A stretch of 64,000 nucleotides of DNA, from contig NZ_CP072941.1 of assembly GCF_018069625.1 (NCBI RefSeq), positions 5,332,001 to 5,396,000 on the forward strand. Reading direction: 5' to 3'. Positions within the stretch are counted from its first letter, which is position 1, and every line of letters begins with the position of its first letter. Of the stretch, positions 49,729 through 58,041 are shown piece after piece. The position numbers and the translations under genes are program-made. This DNA comes from Streptomyces yatensis. Lineage in GTDB: Bacteria > Actinomycetota > Actinomycetes > Streptomycetales > Streptomycetaceae. The notes under the pieces were generated by a model. That model ran no database searches and was not told where the DNA came from. It was given only the letters and a program-made list of their open reading frames with translations.

Positions 49729-51387
49729 GTGCTCAGCACGATGCAGGACGTACCGCTGACCGTGACCCGCATCCTCGTGCACGGGGCATTCGTGCATGGC
49801 CGTACGGCCCATGTGACCACCTGGACGGGTGAGGGCGAGCCCCGGCGCCGCAGTTTCCACGAGGTGGGCATGCGGTCGATCCAGTTGGCGAACGCGCTGC
49901 GCGATGAACTCGGGGTGGAGCCGGGGCAGGCCGTGGCCACTTTGATGTGGAACAACGGCGAGCATCTGGAGGCCTATCTCGCGGTCCCCTCCATGGGCGC
50001 CGTGCTGCACACCCTCAACCTCCGGCTGCCCACCGAGCAGCTCGGCTGGATCGTGAACCACGCCGCCGATCGCGTGATCATCGTCAATGGCTCGGTGCTT
50101 CCGCTGCTCGCCCCGCTCCTCCCCGGCCTCACCACCGTGAAGCACATCGTGGTCGCGGGGCCCGGCGACCGTTCCGTCCTGGACGGCTGCGCCGCCCGGG
50201 TCCATGACTACGAGGAACTGATCGAGGGGCGGCCGCGGCACTACGCCTGGCCGGAGATCGACGAGCGCCAGGCCGCCGCGCTCTGCTACACCTCGGGCAC
50301 GACCGGGGACCCCAAGGGCGTGGCCTACAGCCACCGCTCCATCTACCTGCATTCGATGCAGGTCAACACCGCCGAGTCGTTCGGGATGTCCGGTGCCGAC
50401 ACCCTGCTGCCGGTGGTGCCCATGTTCCACGCCAACGCATGGGGCACCGCGCATGCCGCCTTCATGGCGGGCGCCTCGATACTCATGCCCGACCGCTTCC
50501 TCCAGCCCGAGCCGCTGGCCGAGATGATCGAGCGCGAACGTCCCACCATCGCGGCCGCCGTCCCCACCGTCTGGCAGGGGCTGCTCGCCGAACTCGACGC
50601 GAGGCCGCGGGAGGTGAGCTGTCTGCGGGACGTCTTCATCGGCGGCGCGGCCTGCCCGCCCTCCCTGATGAAGGCGTACGAGGAGCGCCACGGCATTCAC
50701 GTCGTCCATGCATGGGGCATGACGGAGACCTCTCCGCTCGGCTCGGTGGCCCATCCGCCGGGCGGGCTCTCGGCGGAGGACGCCTGGCCGTACCGGCTGT
50801 CGCAGGGCCGCTTCCCGACGTCCGTCGAGTGCCGGTTGATCTCGGCGGACGGCGAAGTCGTGCCGTGGGACGGGAAGACGCCGGGGGAGCTGGAGGTACG
50901 CGGGCCGTGGATCGCGGGCGCGTACTACGGAGGGGCGGACGGCGAGCCGTTCCGCCCCGAGGACAAGTTCACCGAGGACGGCTGGCTGAAGACCGGAGAC
51001 GTCGGCACCATCAGCCCCGACTGCTATCTGACGCTGACCGACCGGGCCAAGGACGTCATCAAGTCGGGCGGCGAGTGGATCTCCTCGGTCGAGCTGGAGA
51101 ACCAGCTGATGGGCCATCCGGAGGTCGCCGAGGCGGCGGTGGTGGCGGTGCCGGACGAGAAGTGGGGAGAGCGGCCGCTGGCCACGGTGGTGCTGACGGA
51201 GGGCGCCACGGTCGACTACGAGGGGCTGCGGGCCTTCCTCGCCGAACGGATCGCGCGCTGGCAGCTGCCGGAGCACTGGGCGCTGATCCCGGTGGTGCCG
51301 AAGACGAGCGTGGGGAAGTTCAACAAGAAGGTGATCCGCAAGCAGTACGCGGACGGCGAGCTGGATGTGACCACGCTGGGCTTGTGA
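49729..51387 (+). CDS. Fatty-acyl-CoA synthetase (AMP-forming ligase)
   Basis: A 552-residue ANL-superfamily enzyme that activates fatty or steroid-derived acids with ATP and CoA. Signature [18 protein letters not shown] (AMP binding), [23 protein letters not shown] and, near the C-terminus, [16 protein letters not shown] with the catalytic Lys. GGAGG stands 6 bases before the GTG start. A role with the nearby chsH/ltp2-like operon is inferred. Confidence 0.93.
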   Translation: MLSTMQDVPLTVTRILVHGAFVHGRTAHVTTWTGEGEPRRRSFHEVGMRSIQLANALRDELGVEPGQAVATLMWNNGEHLEAYLAVPSMGAVLHTLNLRLPTEQLGWIVNHAADRVIIVNGSVLPLLAPLLPGLTTVKHIVVAGPGDRSVLDGCAARVHDYEELIEGRPRHYAWPEIDERQAAALCYTSGTTGDPKGVAYSHRSIYLHSMQVNTAESFGMSGADTLLPVVPMFHANAWGTAHAAFMAGASILMPDRFLQPEPLAEMIERERPTIAAAVPTVWQGLLAELDARPREVSCLRDVFIGGAACPPSLMKAYEERHGIHVVHAWGMTETSPLGSVAHPPGGLSAEDAWPYRLSQGRFPTSVECRLISADGEVVPWDGKTPGELEVRGPWIAGAYYGGADGEPFRPEDKFTEDGWLKTGDVGTISPDCYLTLTDRAKDVIKSGGEWISSVELENQLMGHPEVAEAAVVAVPDEKWGERPLATVVLTEGATVDYEGLRAFLAERIARWQLPEHWALIPVVPKTSVGKFNKKVIRKQYADGELDVTTLGL

Positions 51388-51472
51388 TCACGCTGGGACG
51401 ACTGGGCTGAGGAACGCCGGATCGGGGGCGCGGGCCGAGCGGGTCCGCGCCCCGGTCGGTCGGTGACGCGGT

Positions 51473-51771
51473 CACCGTAAGGAGGCGAGCGTCTCCTTAC
51501 GGGCGGCATGTCACCGTATGGATCGGCGGGCCGTGCCTTTACGGGGCCGCGCATCACCGTAAGGACCAGTGGGCCGTGCCCGTACAGGCGGCACGCCACC
51601 GTAAGGACAGCGTGGCCGTGCTTTAGGGGCCGGGCGTCACCGTAAGGACAGCGGGCGTGCCTTTACGGGCGGCACGCCACCGTAAGGACCAGTGGGCCGT
51701 GCCCGTACAGGCGGCACGCCACCGTAAGGACAGCGTGGCCGTGCCCTTACGGGCCGGGCGTCACCGTAAGG
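51473..51771. repeat. Eight-copy 41-bp repeat array with CACCGTAAGG cores
   Basis: Seven exact CACCGTAAGG and one variant (CACCGTATGG) occur at 51,473, 51,512, 51,555, 51,597, 51,638, 51,678, 51,720 and 51,762, spaced 39-43 bp. Most units also contain the reverse complement CCTTACGG or a relic, so many can form hairpins. The array fills the space between the convergent synthetase and sensor genes. Confidence 0.85.
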
Positions 51772-51781
51772 CCCGCGTGCG

Positions 51782-54700
51782 TCAGTTGGTGCCGATCTTC
51801 GCCAGCAGGTCCACGATCCGCGACTGCACCTCCGCGCTCGTCGAGCGCTCCGCGAGGAACAGCACCGTTTCGCCCGAGGCCAGCCGCGACAGATGCGCCG
51901 GATCGATGTCCGCGGAGGTGTAGACGACCAGCGGGGTGCGGTTGAGCAGTCCGTTGCCGCGCAACCAGTCGACGATCCCGGCCCGGCGGCGGCGTACCTG
52001 CATCAGGTCCATCACCACCAGGTTCGGCCGCATCTGCCCCGCGAGCGAGACCGCGTCCGCGTCCGTCGCCGCGCGGGCGACCTGCATCCCGCGCCGCTCG
52101 AGCGTCGCCGTAAGGGCCGCCGAGATCGGCTCGTGCTCCTCGATCAGCAGAACGCGCGACGGATGCTGCTCGCTGTCGCGCGGGGCGAGCGCCTTGAACA
52201 GGACGGCCGGGTCGGCGCCGTACGCCGCCTCCCGCGTCGCCTGGCCGAGCCCCGCGGTCACCAGCACCGGCACCTCGGCGGCGACCGCGGCCGTACGCAG
52301 CGACTGCAGCGCGGTCCGGGTGATCGGCCCGGTCAGCGGATCGACGAACAGCGCCGCCGGGTACGCGGCGATCTGCGCGTCGACCTCCTCACGGGAGTTC
52401 ACGATCACCGGACGGTAGCCGCGGTCGCTCAGCGCCTGCTGGGTGGACATGTCCGGCGCGGGCCACACGAGGAGGCGGCGCGGGTTGTCCAGCGGCTCCG
52501 GGGGCAGTTCGTCGTCGGGCGGCGGGGTGCGGTCGTCGACGATCTCGACGGCGCCGTTCGGCCCGTCCAGCGGTTCCGGCCCCTCGGCGCCCTCGTCCGG
52601 CGCGCCGATGGCGAACGCACGGCCCGAGCTCTGCGACGCATTCGCCGCACGCTGCGGCTGCGCCCCCGGCCCGGGCTGGGGACGGGGCTGCGGGCCGGTC
52701 TGTGCCCCGGGGTGCGGTTGCGAACGGCTGCCGGCCGGCTGCAGTTCGGCCGAGGTGCCCTGGCCCGCCATCTCGGGCCGGGCGGCCAGCTTGCGGCGCC
52801 TGCCGGAGCCCAAGCTGGTGCCTCCGGAGGGCGTCTGGGGCTGGCCCTGCTGCGGGCGTCCCAGCGGCTGGCCCTGCGGGCCCTGACCCTGGGGGTGCTC
52901 ACCCACCTGCTGGGCGAACGGCACCCCTTGGCCCAGGGTCCGCACGCTGATCGCGCGCCCCTGGGCGGTGTCCGCGTTCGGCGGGGCCTCGGCGGGCAGC
53001 GGCTGCGGGCGGGGCTGCGAGGGCGCGTCCGGCCACTGCGCCGGCTGCTGGGCGGGTGGCTGCTGGGCCGGTGGGCGCCCGCTCGCCTCCGCGGGCTGCG
53101 GACCACCGGGGCCACCCTGGGGCGGACCCACCGGATGACCGGGACCACCCGGACCACCCTGGGTCGCCTCCGGCTGCTCCTCGGCCAGCGGCCGCCGGGC
53201 GCGGCGACGTCCGGTGGGCGGGACGTCCTGCGGCTGGCCGCCGCCGGTGTCCTGGCCCCAGTTGGGCTGCTGTTCCTCGGGCGTACGGGCGGCGGGCAGC
53301 GCGGGCATGCCCGACCCGGCGGGCTGAGCGGCGCCGGGGCCCTGGGCCTGCGGCTGGGGCCGACGCGGGTCCTGGCCCTGTGCCTGACCGGGGTCGGATG
53401 GCCAGCCCCCGGGCCGTGCGGCGCCGTTGGGGGGTACGGGCTCGCCTCGTACCGCCAGGCCGCCGCCCTGCTGCGGCTGGGGCGCGCCGCCCCGTGCCTC
53501 GCGAGCGCCGTGCTGCGCGGGGACGAGCCCGGCCGGGCCGAGCTCCGGCGGCAGCGCGCCGGGCTGCGCCCGGTCGGCGGCGGCCGGGGGCAGCGCGAAG
53601 GGAGAGCGAACGAGACCGGACTCCCCCGCGGCCTGCGGCTGCGGCTGGGTTTGCTGCGGCTGAGGTTGGGGCTGCGCCTGGCCCTGGGCCTGGGGCTGCG
53701 CCTGGTCGGGCGCCGACAACTCCGGCGCCTCGGCCAGCGTGCGGCGGGCCCGGCGACGTCCGGTGGGCTGGACCTCTTCCGGCTGGCCCGCGCCGGTGTC
53801 CTGGCCCCAGTTGGGCTGTTGCTCCTCGGGCGTACGGGCGGCGGGCAGCGCGGGCATGCCCGACGCGACCGGCTGGGCGGGCTGCTGGGGCGTGTCGGAG
53901 GCGGCCGCGGGCAGGGCGAGGGCAGGCCGGCCGTTCGCGCCCTGGGCGGGGGCACCGGCGGCCTGAGGGCCGCCCTGTTCCTGCGCCGGGGCGCCGCGCC
54001 GGGCGCGGCGGCCCTGGGGCTGCTGCTGGGCCGGAATGCCCTGAGGCGGCACAACACCCATGGCGGCCGCGCCCGTCGGCTGCGGTCCGGTGGCCGCGGC
54101 CGCCGCCTCGTCGGGGTGGGGGCGCGCCCTGCGCCGCCCGGTGGGCCGTGGGGTGTCCGCGGCCTCGGCGGTGCCCTGCTGCTGGGCCGCGCTGTCCTCG
54201 CCGACGACCGCGGGAAGCGCGGTGGGCGCGCCCGGGGCGCCCTGCTGAGCGGCGGTGCGCGGGTCGGCCGTACGGGGATCGGCCGTATGCGGGTCGGCCG
54301 TATGCGGGTCGGCCGTATGCGGGTCGGCCTTACGGAGGTTGGGCGGCGGCGTACCGCCCTGTGTGCCGTTGCCTTGCGTGCCGTGGCCCTGCGTACCGCC
54401 GCCGCTGGTGTCGCCCGGCGTGCCGCTGGGGGCCGCGCCGTGCCGGGCGCGGCGTCCGGTCGGGGTCTGGCCGGTCGGGGTCTGGCCGGTGGCGTTGCCG
54501 CCCGCGGTGCCCGTACCCGTACCCGTACCCGCGTCGGTTCCCGTACCCGCGCCGGAGGTGCCCTGTCCCCGCGTACCGTCGCCGTGCCCGGCGGCGTCGC
54601 CGTTCGCGCGCTCCTGCTCGGCCGCGGCCGCCGCCGAGATCGGCACCTCAAGGACGTAGGCGTGACCGCCCATGCCCGGCATCTCATGGGTCTGGAGCAC

Positions 54701-56296
54701 GCCCCCGTGCCGGCGCACGATCCCGCGCACGATCGGCTCGTGCACCGGGTCGCCGCCCGCGTACGGCCCGCGGACCTCGATCCGTACGACATCGCCGCGC
54801 TGCGCCGCCGCGACCACGATCGTCGAGTCGCTCGCCGCGCTGCCCGCCGCGGTGTTGCCGGTGGAGTCGACCCCGGCCACGTCCGCGATCAGATGGGCAA
54901 GCGCCTGGGCGAGCCGCTCCGGGTCCACCTCGGCGTCGATCGGCGGCGCGTGCACGGCGAACTGCGCGCGGCCCGGGCCGATCAGCTCGACCGCGCCCTC
55001 CACACTGGCCGATACGACCTCGTCCATCGAGACCGTCCGGCGGGCCAGCTCCTCGCTGTGCGCGTCGAGCCGCTGGTAGCTCAGGACGTTGTCGACGAGC
55101 GTGGTCATCCGGGTGTAGCCGGCGGCGAGGTGGTGCAGGATCTGGTTGGCCTCGGGCCACAGCTGCCCGGCCGGGTCGTCGGCGAGCACACCGAGTTCGC
55201 CGCGCAGCTGCAGCAGCGGTCCGCGCAGCGACTGGTCCAGCACGGCGAGCAGCTGGCTGTTCCGGGCGGTCACGGACTCCAGCTGCGCGGTGTACCGCGC
55301 GCGCTCCTCGGCGAGCTGCGTCCGCAGCTCCTCCACGGTCTTCGTGTGCTGCGCGGTGAGGTTCTCCAGCTCCTCGGCGTGCTGGGCGGTGAGGCTCTCC
55401 ACCTTCTCCGTGTGCTCGGTGGTGAGGCTCTCGACCTCCTCCGTGTGCTGGGTCGTGAGGCTCTCCACCTCCTCGGCGTGCTTGGCCGCCATGGCCTTCT
55501 CGGCACGCCGGTCGGTGAAGGTCATCACCGCGCCCACGAGTTGCTCGCCGTCGCGGACGGGCGCGGTGGTCAGATCGACCGGCACCTCGCTTCCGTCCTT
55601 GGCCCACAGCACCTGGCCGCGCACCCGGTGCTTGCGGCCGGAGCGCAGGGAGTCGGCGAGGGGAGATTCCTCGTATGGGAACGGGGAACCGTCCGGGCGC
55701 GAGTGGTGTACAAGAGAGTGAAGCTCCTGACCGCCCATGTCGCTGGCCCGGTAGCCGAGGATCTGCGCGGCGGACGGGTTGACGAGGACCACCTTGCCCT
55801 CGGTGTCCACGCCGACCACGCCCTCCGCCGCCGCGCGCAGGATCATCTCGGTCTGGCGCTGCTGACGGGCGAGTTCGGCCTCGGTGTCGAGCGTCCCGGT
55901 CAGGTCGCGCACGATGAGCATCAGCAGCTCATCACCGGTGTAGCTGTACTGATCGGCGTAAGGAGTCCGCCCATCCTCCAGATTCGCGCTGGTCACCTCG
56001 ACGGGAATCTGCGCCCCGTCGGTGCGCCGGGCCATCATCCGGGTCGGCTTGATGCCGTCCCGCTGGGCCGACTCGGGGCGCCGCATCGACCCGGGAATGC
56101 GATTGGGATCGAAGGAGGGGAGCAGATCGAGCAGACCACGGCCGACCAGGGCGGTGCCCGGAGCCTCGAAGGACTCCAGCGCGATGTGGTTGGCGTTGAC
56201 GATCGTGCCGTTGCAGTTGACGAGCAACAGCGCGTCGGGGAGGGCGTCGAGTATCGCCGCGAGGCGAGCAGCGCCTCGGGATGGCCTGCTGCTCAC
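51782..56296 (-). CDS. Giant PAS sensor-like protein with degenerate kinase core and tandem receivers
   Basis: About 1504 residues. Order: PAS (about 10-130), PAS (140-280), a coiled coil of five 11-residue repeats (about 285-360), a kinase-like region, a roughly 700-residue Pro/Gln/Gly/Arg-rich linker with recurring PTGRRRAR motifs, and two receiver-like domains at the C-terminus. The dimerisation region reads LDQSLRGPLLQL where active kinases have S-H-E-L-R-x-P-L, so the phospho-acceptor His is absent; the N box is also altered (ALAHLIADVAG). The last receiver keeps VVMDLMQ but lacks the conserved Lys. Probably a scaffold or pseudo-kinase. GTG start follows GGGAGGAA. Confidence 0.85.
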   Translation of the reverse strand: MSSRPSRGAARLAAILDALPDALLLVNCNGTIVNANHIALESFEAPGTALVGRGLLDLLPSFDPNRIPGSMRRPESAQRDGIKPTRMMARRTDGAQIPVEVTSANLEDGRTPYADQYSYTGDELLMLIVRDLTGTLDTEAELARQQRQTEMILRAAAEGVVGVDTEGKVVLVNPSAAQILGYRASDMGGQELHSLVHHSRPDGSPFPYEESPLADSLRSGRKHRVRGQVLWAKDGSEVPVDLTTAPVRDGEQLVGAVMTFTDRRAEKAMAAKHAEEVESLTTQHTEEVESLTTEHTEKVESLTAQHAEELENLTAQHTKTVEELRTQLAEERARYTAQLESVTARNSQLLAVLDQSLRGPLLQLRGELGVLADDPAGQLWPEANQILHHLAAGYTRMTTLVDNVLSYQRLDAHSEELARRTVSMDEVVSASVEGAVELIGPGRAQFAVHAPPIDAEVDPERLAQALAHLIADVAGVDSTGNTAAGSAASDSTIVVAAAQRGDVVRIEVRGPYAGGDPVHEPIVRGIVRRHGGVLQTHEMPGMGGHAYVLEVPISAAAAAEQERANGDAAGHGDGTRGQGTSGAGTGTDAGTGTGTGTAGGNATGQTPTGQTPTGRRARHGAAPSGTPGDTSGGGTQGHGTQGNGTQGGTPPPNLRKADPHTADPHTADPHTADPRTADPRTAAQQGAPGAPTALPAVVGEDSAAQQQGTAEAADTPRPTGRRRARPHPDEAAAAATGPQPTGAAAMGVVPPQGIPAQQQPQGRRARRGAPAQEQGGPQAAGAPAQGANGRPALALPAAASDTPQQPAQPVASGMPALPAARTPEEQQPNWGQDTGAGQPEEVQPTGRRRARRTLAEAPELSAPDQAQPQAQGQAQPQPQPQQTQPQPQAAGESGLVRSPFALPPAAADRAQPGALPPELGPAGLVPAQHGAREARGGAPQPQQGGGLAVRGEPVPPNGAARPGGWPSDPGQAQGQDPRRPQPQAQGPGAAQPAGSGMPALPAARTPEEQQPNWGQDTGGGQPQDVPPTGRRRARRPLAEEQPEATQGGPGGPGHPVGPPQGGPGGPQPAEASGRPPAQQPPAQQPAQWPDAPSQPRPQPLPAEAPPNADTAQGRAISVRTLGQGVPFAQQVGEHPQGQGPQGQPLGRPQQGQPQTPSGGTSLGSGRRRKLAARPEMAGQGTSAELQPAGSRSQPHPGAQTGPQPRPQPGPGAQPQRAANASQSSGRAFAIGAPDEGAEGPEPLDGPNGAVEIVDDRTPPPDDELPPEPLDNPRRLLVWPAPDMSTQQALSDRGYRPVIVNSREEVDAQIAAYPAALFVDPLTGPITRTALQSLRTAAVAAEVPVLVTAGLGQATREAAYGADPAVLFKALAPRDSEQHPSRVLLIEEHEPISAALTATLERRGMQVARAATDADAVSLAGQMRPNLVVMDLMQVRRRRAGIVDWLRGNGLLNRTPLVVYTSADIDPAHLSRLASGETVLFLAERSTSAEVQSRIVDLLAKIGTN

Positions 56297-56509
56297 GACG
56301 ACGCTTCCTCCCTGACTACTGCATCTTGCTGACACTCGCGGTCATTCTGCCGTCCCGTCTGCGGAGTGTCTCTAGGGGAGTCTACGGCCACCGAAGGCGG
56401 ACGTGACGGCGGATGAGAGGGAGGTCGCAGCACGACGTACGCGTCTCGACGCACGCCCGGACAAACTTCTCCGTGCTCTCCTCTTCTCACTCCCGCCCCA
56501 ATCCCCAGG

Positions 56510-56959
56510 TCAGCTCCCAGGCGTGCGCAAAACGACGGAGAACCGATTCCATCGGGCGATTTCACACCCGTTGGTGCGGTTGAACCACGCGTTGACGGGA
56601 CGCCCCGCCCAGTGACCCGTCACCCGCGCCGTGGCCGGCCCGCCGTACTGCCCGGTGCACATCGCATCGGGCGACACCGGCGCGAACGGATCCCGGCCCC
56701 ATACGGTCTGCGAGTCCAGCTGCGCACACGCGGCCCGGGCCCGGGGGTGCGTACCCCCGGTCGGGTGGCAGTTCAGCACAAAGGTCGAGGCATCGTCGGG
56801 ATCCCCGTTCTGGCTGACGGTGATCACGAGCCGGTCGGCGCTCTCCCCGTCGAACGGCAGGGGCAGCGGCAGCGGCGTGGCCCCGGCGGGGGCCAGCGCG
56901 CCCGCCGTGGCGGCGGTCGTCAGAGCGGCGGTGACGACGAGGCGGTGCAGCAGGGGCAT
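56510..56959 (-). CDS. SSI-like secreted protease inhibitor with unusual reactive site
   Basis: A 149-residue protein: Sec signal peptide (LVVTAALTTAATAGALAPAGA), then an SSI-fold domain with the cysteine pattern of the Streptomyces subtilisin inhibitor family (LNCHPTGG...RAACAQL, DAMCTGQYGG, NGCEIARWNRF). The P1 position, usually Met or Lys in CPxVY, aligns with Gly in CTGQY, so specificity or activity may be altered. SSI proteins are secreted and control extracellular subtilisin-like proteases. Confidence 0.85.
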   Translation of the reverse strand: MPLLHRLVVTAALTTAATAGALAPAGATPLPLPLPFDGESADRLVITVSQNGDPDDASTFVLNCHPTGGTHPRARAACAQLDSQTVWGRDPFAPVSPDAMCTGQYGGPATARVTGHWAGRPVNAWFNRTNGCEIARWNRFSVVLRTPGS

Positions 56960-57012
56960 CGGGACACTCCTGGAGTGATCAGACGGGGCGCGCTGCCCCT
57001 GCCCCCTCTAAC

Positions 57013-57250
57013 GCGCCGCCGCGGCGCGCGTTGCGCCGCCATAAGGGCTGCGCTCGGCGGTAAGGGCCGCGCTCGGCTGGTGAGGGCTGCGCTCCGCCGG
57101 TAAGGACTGCGCCCGGCCGGTAAGGACTGCGCCCGGCCGGTGAGGACTGCGCCCGGCCGGTGCGGACTGCCGTTCCGCCGAAGGGGGCTGCCGCTCCGCC
57201 GTAAGGGCTGCACTCAGGCATTGGGGCTGCTCCCGGGCGTTAGGGCTTTG
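57013..57250. repeat. Tandem 20-bp GGTAAGGACTGCGCCCGGCC-type repeats
   Basis: About eleven degenerate copies of a 20-21 bp unit of the type CCGG(T/C)(A/G)AGG(A/G)CTGCGC, two of them adjacent and identical near 57,098-57,137. They lie between the inhibitor gene and tRNA-Ser(GCU). No coding frame with a family. Confidence 0.75.
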
Positions 57251-57361
57251 CGATGGGCCCCGCCCGCCGAGTACCGTAGTCCGCGATTGGTGACATCCCG
57301 CTGGGCTATGACATCATCTGCACACACCACGTCGCGCTCGCGCGAGCGAAACCGGTGTGCT

Positions 57362-57452
57362 GGAGGCTTCGCCTAGTCTGGTCTATGGCGCCGCACTGCT
57401 AATGCGGTTTGGGCCCTAAAGCCCATCGAGGGTTCAAATCCCTCAGCCTCCG
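57362..57452 (+). tRNA. tRNA-Ser(GCU)
   Basis: A 91-nt class II tRNA with acceptor GGAGGCT/AGCCTCC, discriminator G, anticodon loop CTGCTAA containing GCT, a long variable arm and T arm GGTTCAAATCC. No encoded CCA. Its last 26 bases are identical to those of tRNA-Ser(UGA). Confidence 0.97.
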
Positions 57453-57462
57453 CTCTCTGATC

Positions 57463-57493
57463 AGGGAGCCCGTGCCTATGGCGCGGGCTCCCT
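57463..57493 (+). terminator. Hairpin terminator of tRNA-Ser(GCU)
   Basis: AGGGAGCCCG pairs with CGGGCTCCCT around an 11-base loop, starting 11 bp after the tRNA. Confidence 0.75.
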
Positions 57494-57877
57494 GTGTCGT
57501 TTCCGCGGCCCGCCGCCAACGATCACGGAAGCGGCCCGGCGCGACGACCCCCCCGCGCTCCCCTTACTACGGCGACGGTGACGGGAACTGCGGCTCCGGC
57601 CGACCGCGGCCCGATAGCCCTGCAACCCCGGACTACCACCGAAGCAACGCAGGGCGACTGCAACGTTGCCTTCCGTGACGCCGTCCGTCGCTCCTCAACG
57701 GCCTCGCGACGCGAAGGCCCACTCCCCGATGTCTCGCGACGGCCGCTCCGGCAGCCCCTGAAAACGGAGTTTCCGCAGGTCAGCGTGGGTGTGGGAAACG
57801 GATTTCGCCTGGCGGCAGAGGTCATGTAATGTTGTCCCCGCAACGCCGACCGGCAAGAAAAACCGCCGGGAAGCCAA
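57494..57877. other. Intergenic region between two tRNA genes
   Basis: About 380 bp with no gene that shows coding bias, and no further RNA. The promoter of tRNA-Arg should lie at its right end. Confidence 0.4.
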
Positions 57878-57950
57878 GCGCTCGTAGCTTAACGGATAGA
57901 GCACTTGACTACGGATCAAGAGGTTGCAGGTTCGAATCCTGCCGAGCGCG
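57878..57950 (+). tRNA. tRNA-Arg(ACG)
   Basis: A 73-nt tRNA: GCGCTCG pairs with CGAGCGC, anticodon loop ACTACGGAT with ACG, T arm AGGTTCGAATCCT, discriminator G. No encoded CCA. It is the probable attachment site of AICE 2, whose integrase gene ends 91 bp further on. Confidence 0.97.
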
Positions 57951-57959
57951 CACCAGCTC

Positions 57960-57993
57960 AGAGGCCCCTTCCGATCATCGGAAGGGGCCTCTT
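57960..57993 (+). terminator. Terminator after tRNA-Arg
   Basis: AGAGGCCCCTTCCGA pairs with TCGGAAGGGGCCTCT with a short loop, followed by T. A 14-15 bp perfect stem; strong bidirectional candidate that also ends integrase transcription from the other side. Confidence 0.88.
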
Positions 57994-58041
57994 GCGTATG
58001 CGTTGACATCCAAACTGACATCAACGGCCACGCGGGTTGGA

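Noticed and set aside
51473-51771. CRISPR array
   Set aside because: The eight units are similar over their whole length, so there are no unique spacers, the repeat core is only 10 bp, and no cas gene is near.
51782-56296. Assignment as OsaA-type hybrid histidine kinase
   Set aside because: Size is similar, but I see no HAMP repeats and the phospho-acceptor His is missing.
51893-56332. Very long open frame on the plus strand opposite the PAS protein
   Set aside because: It is the antisense shadow of a GC-rich gene; the minus strand has recognisable PAS and receiver domains and a proper ribosome site.
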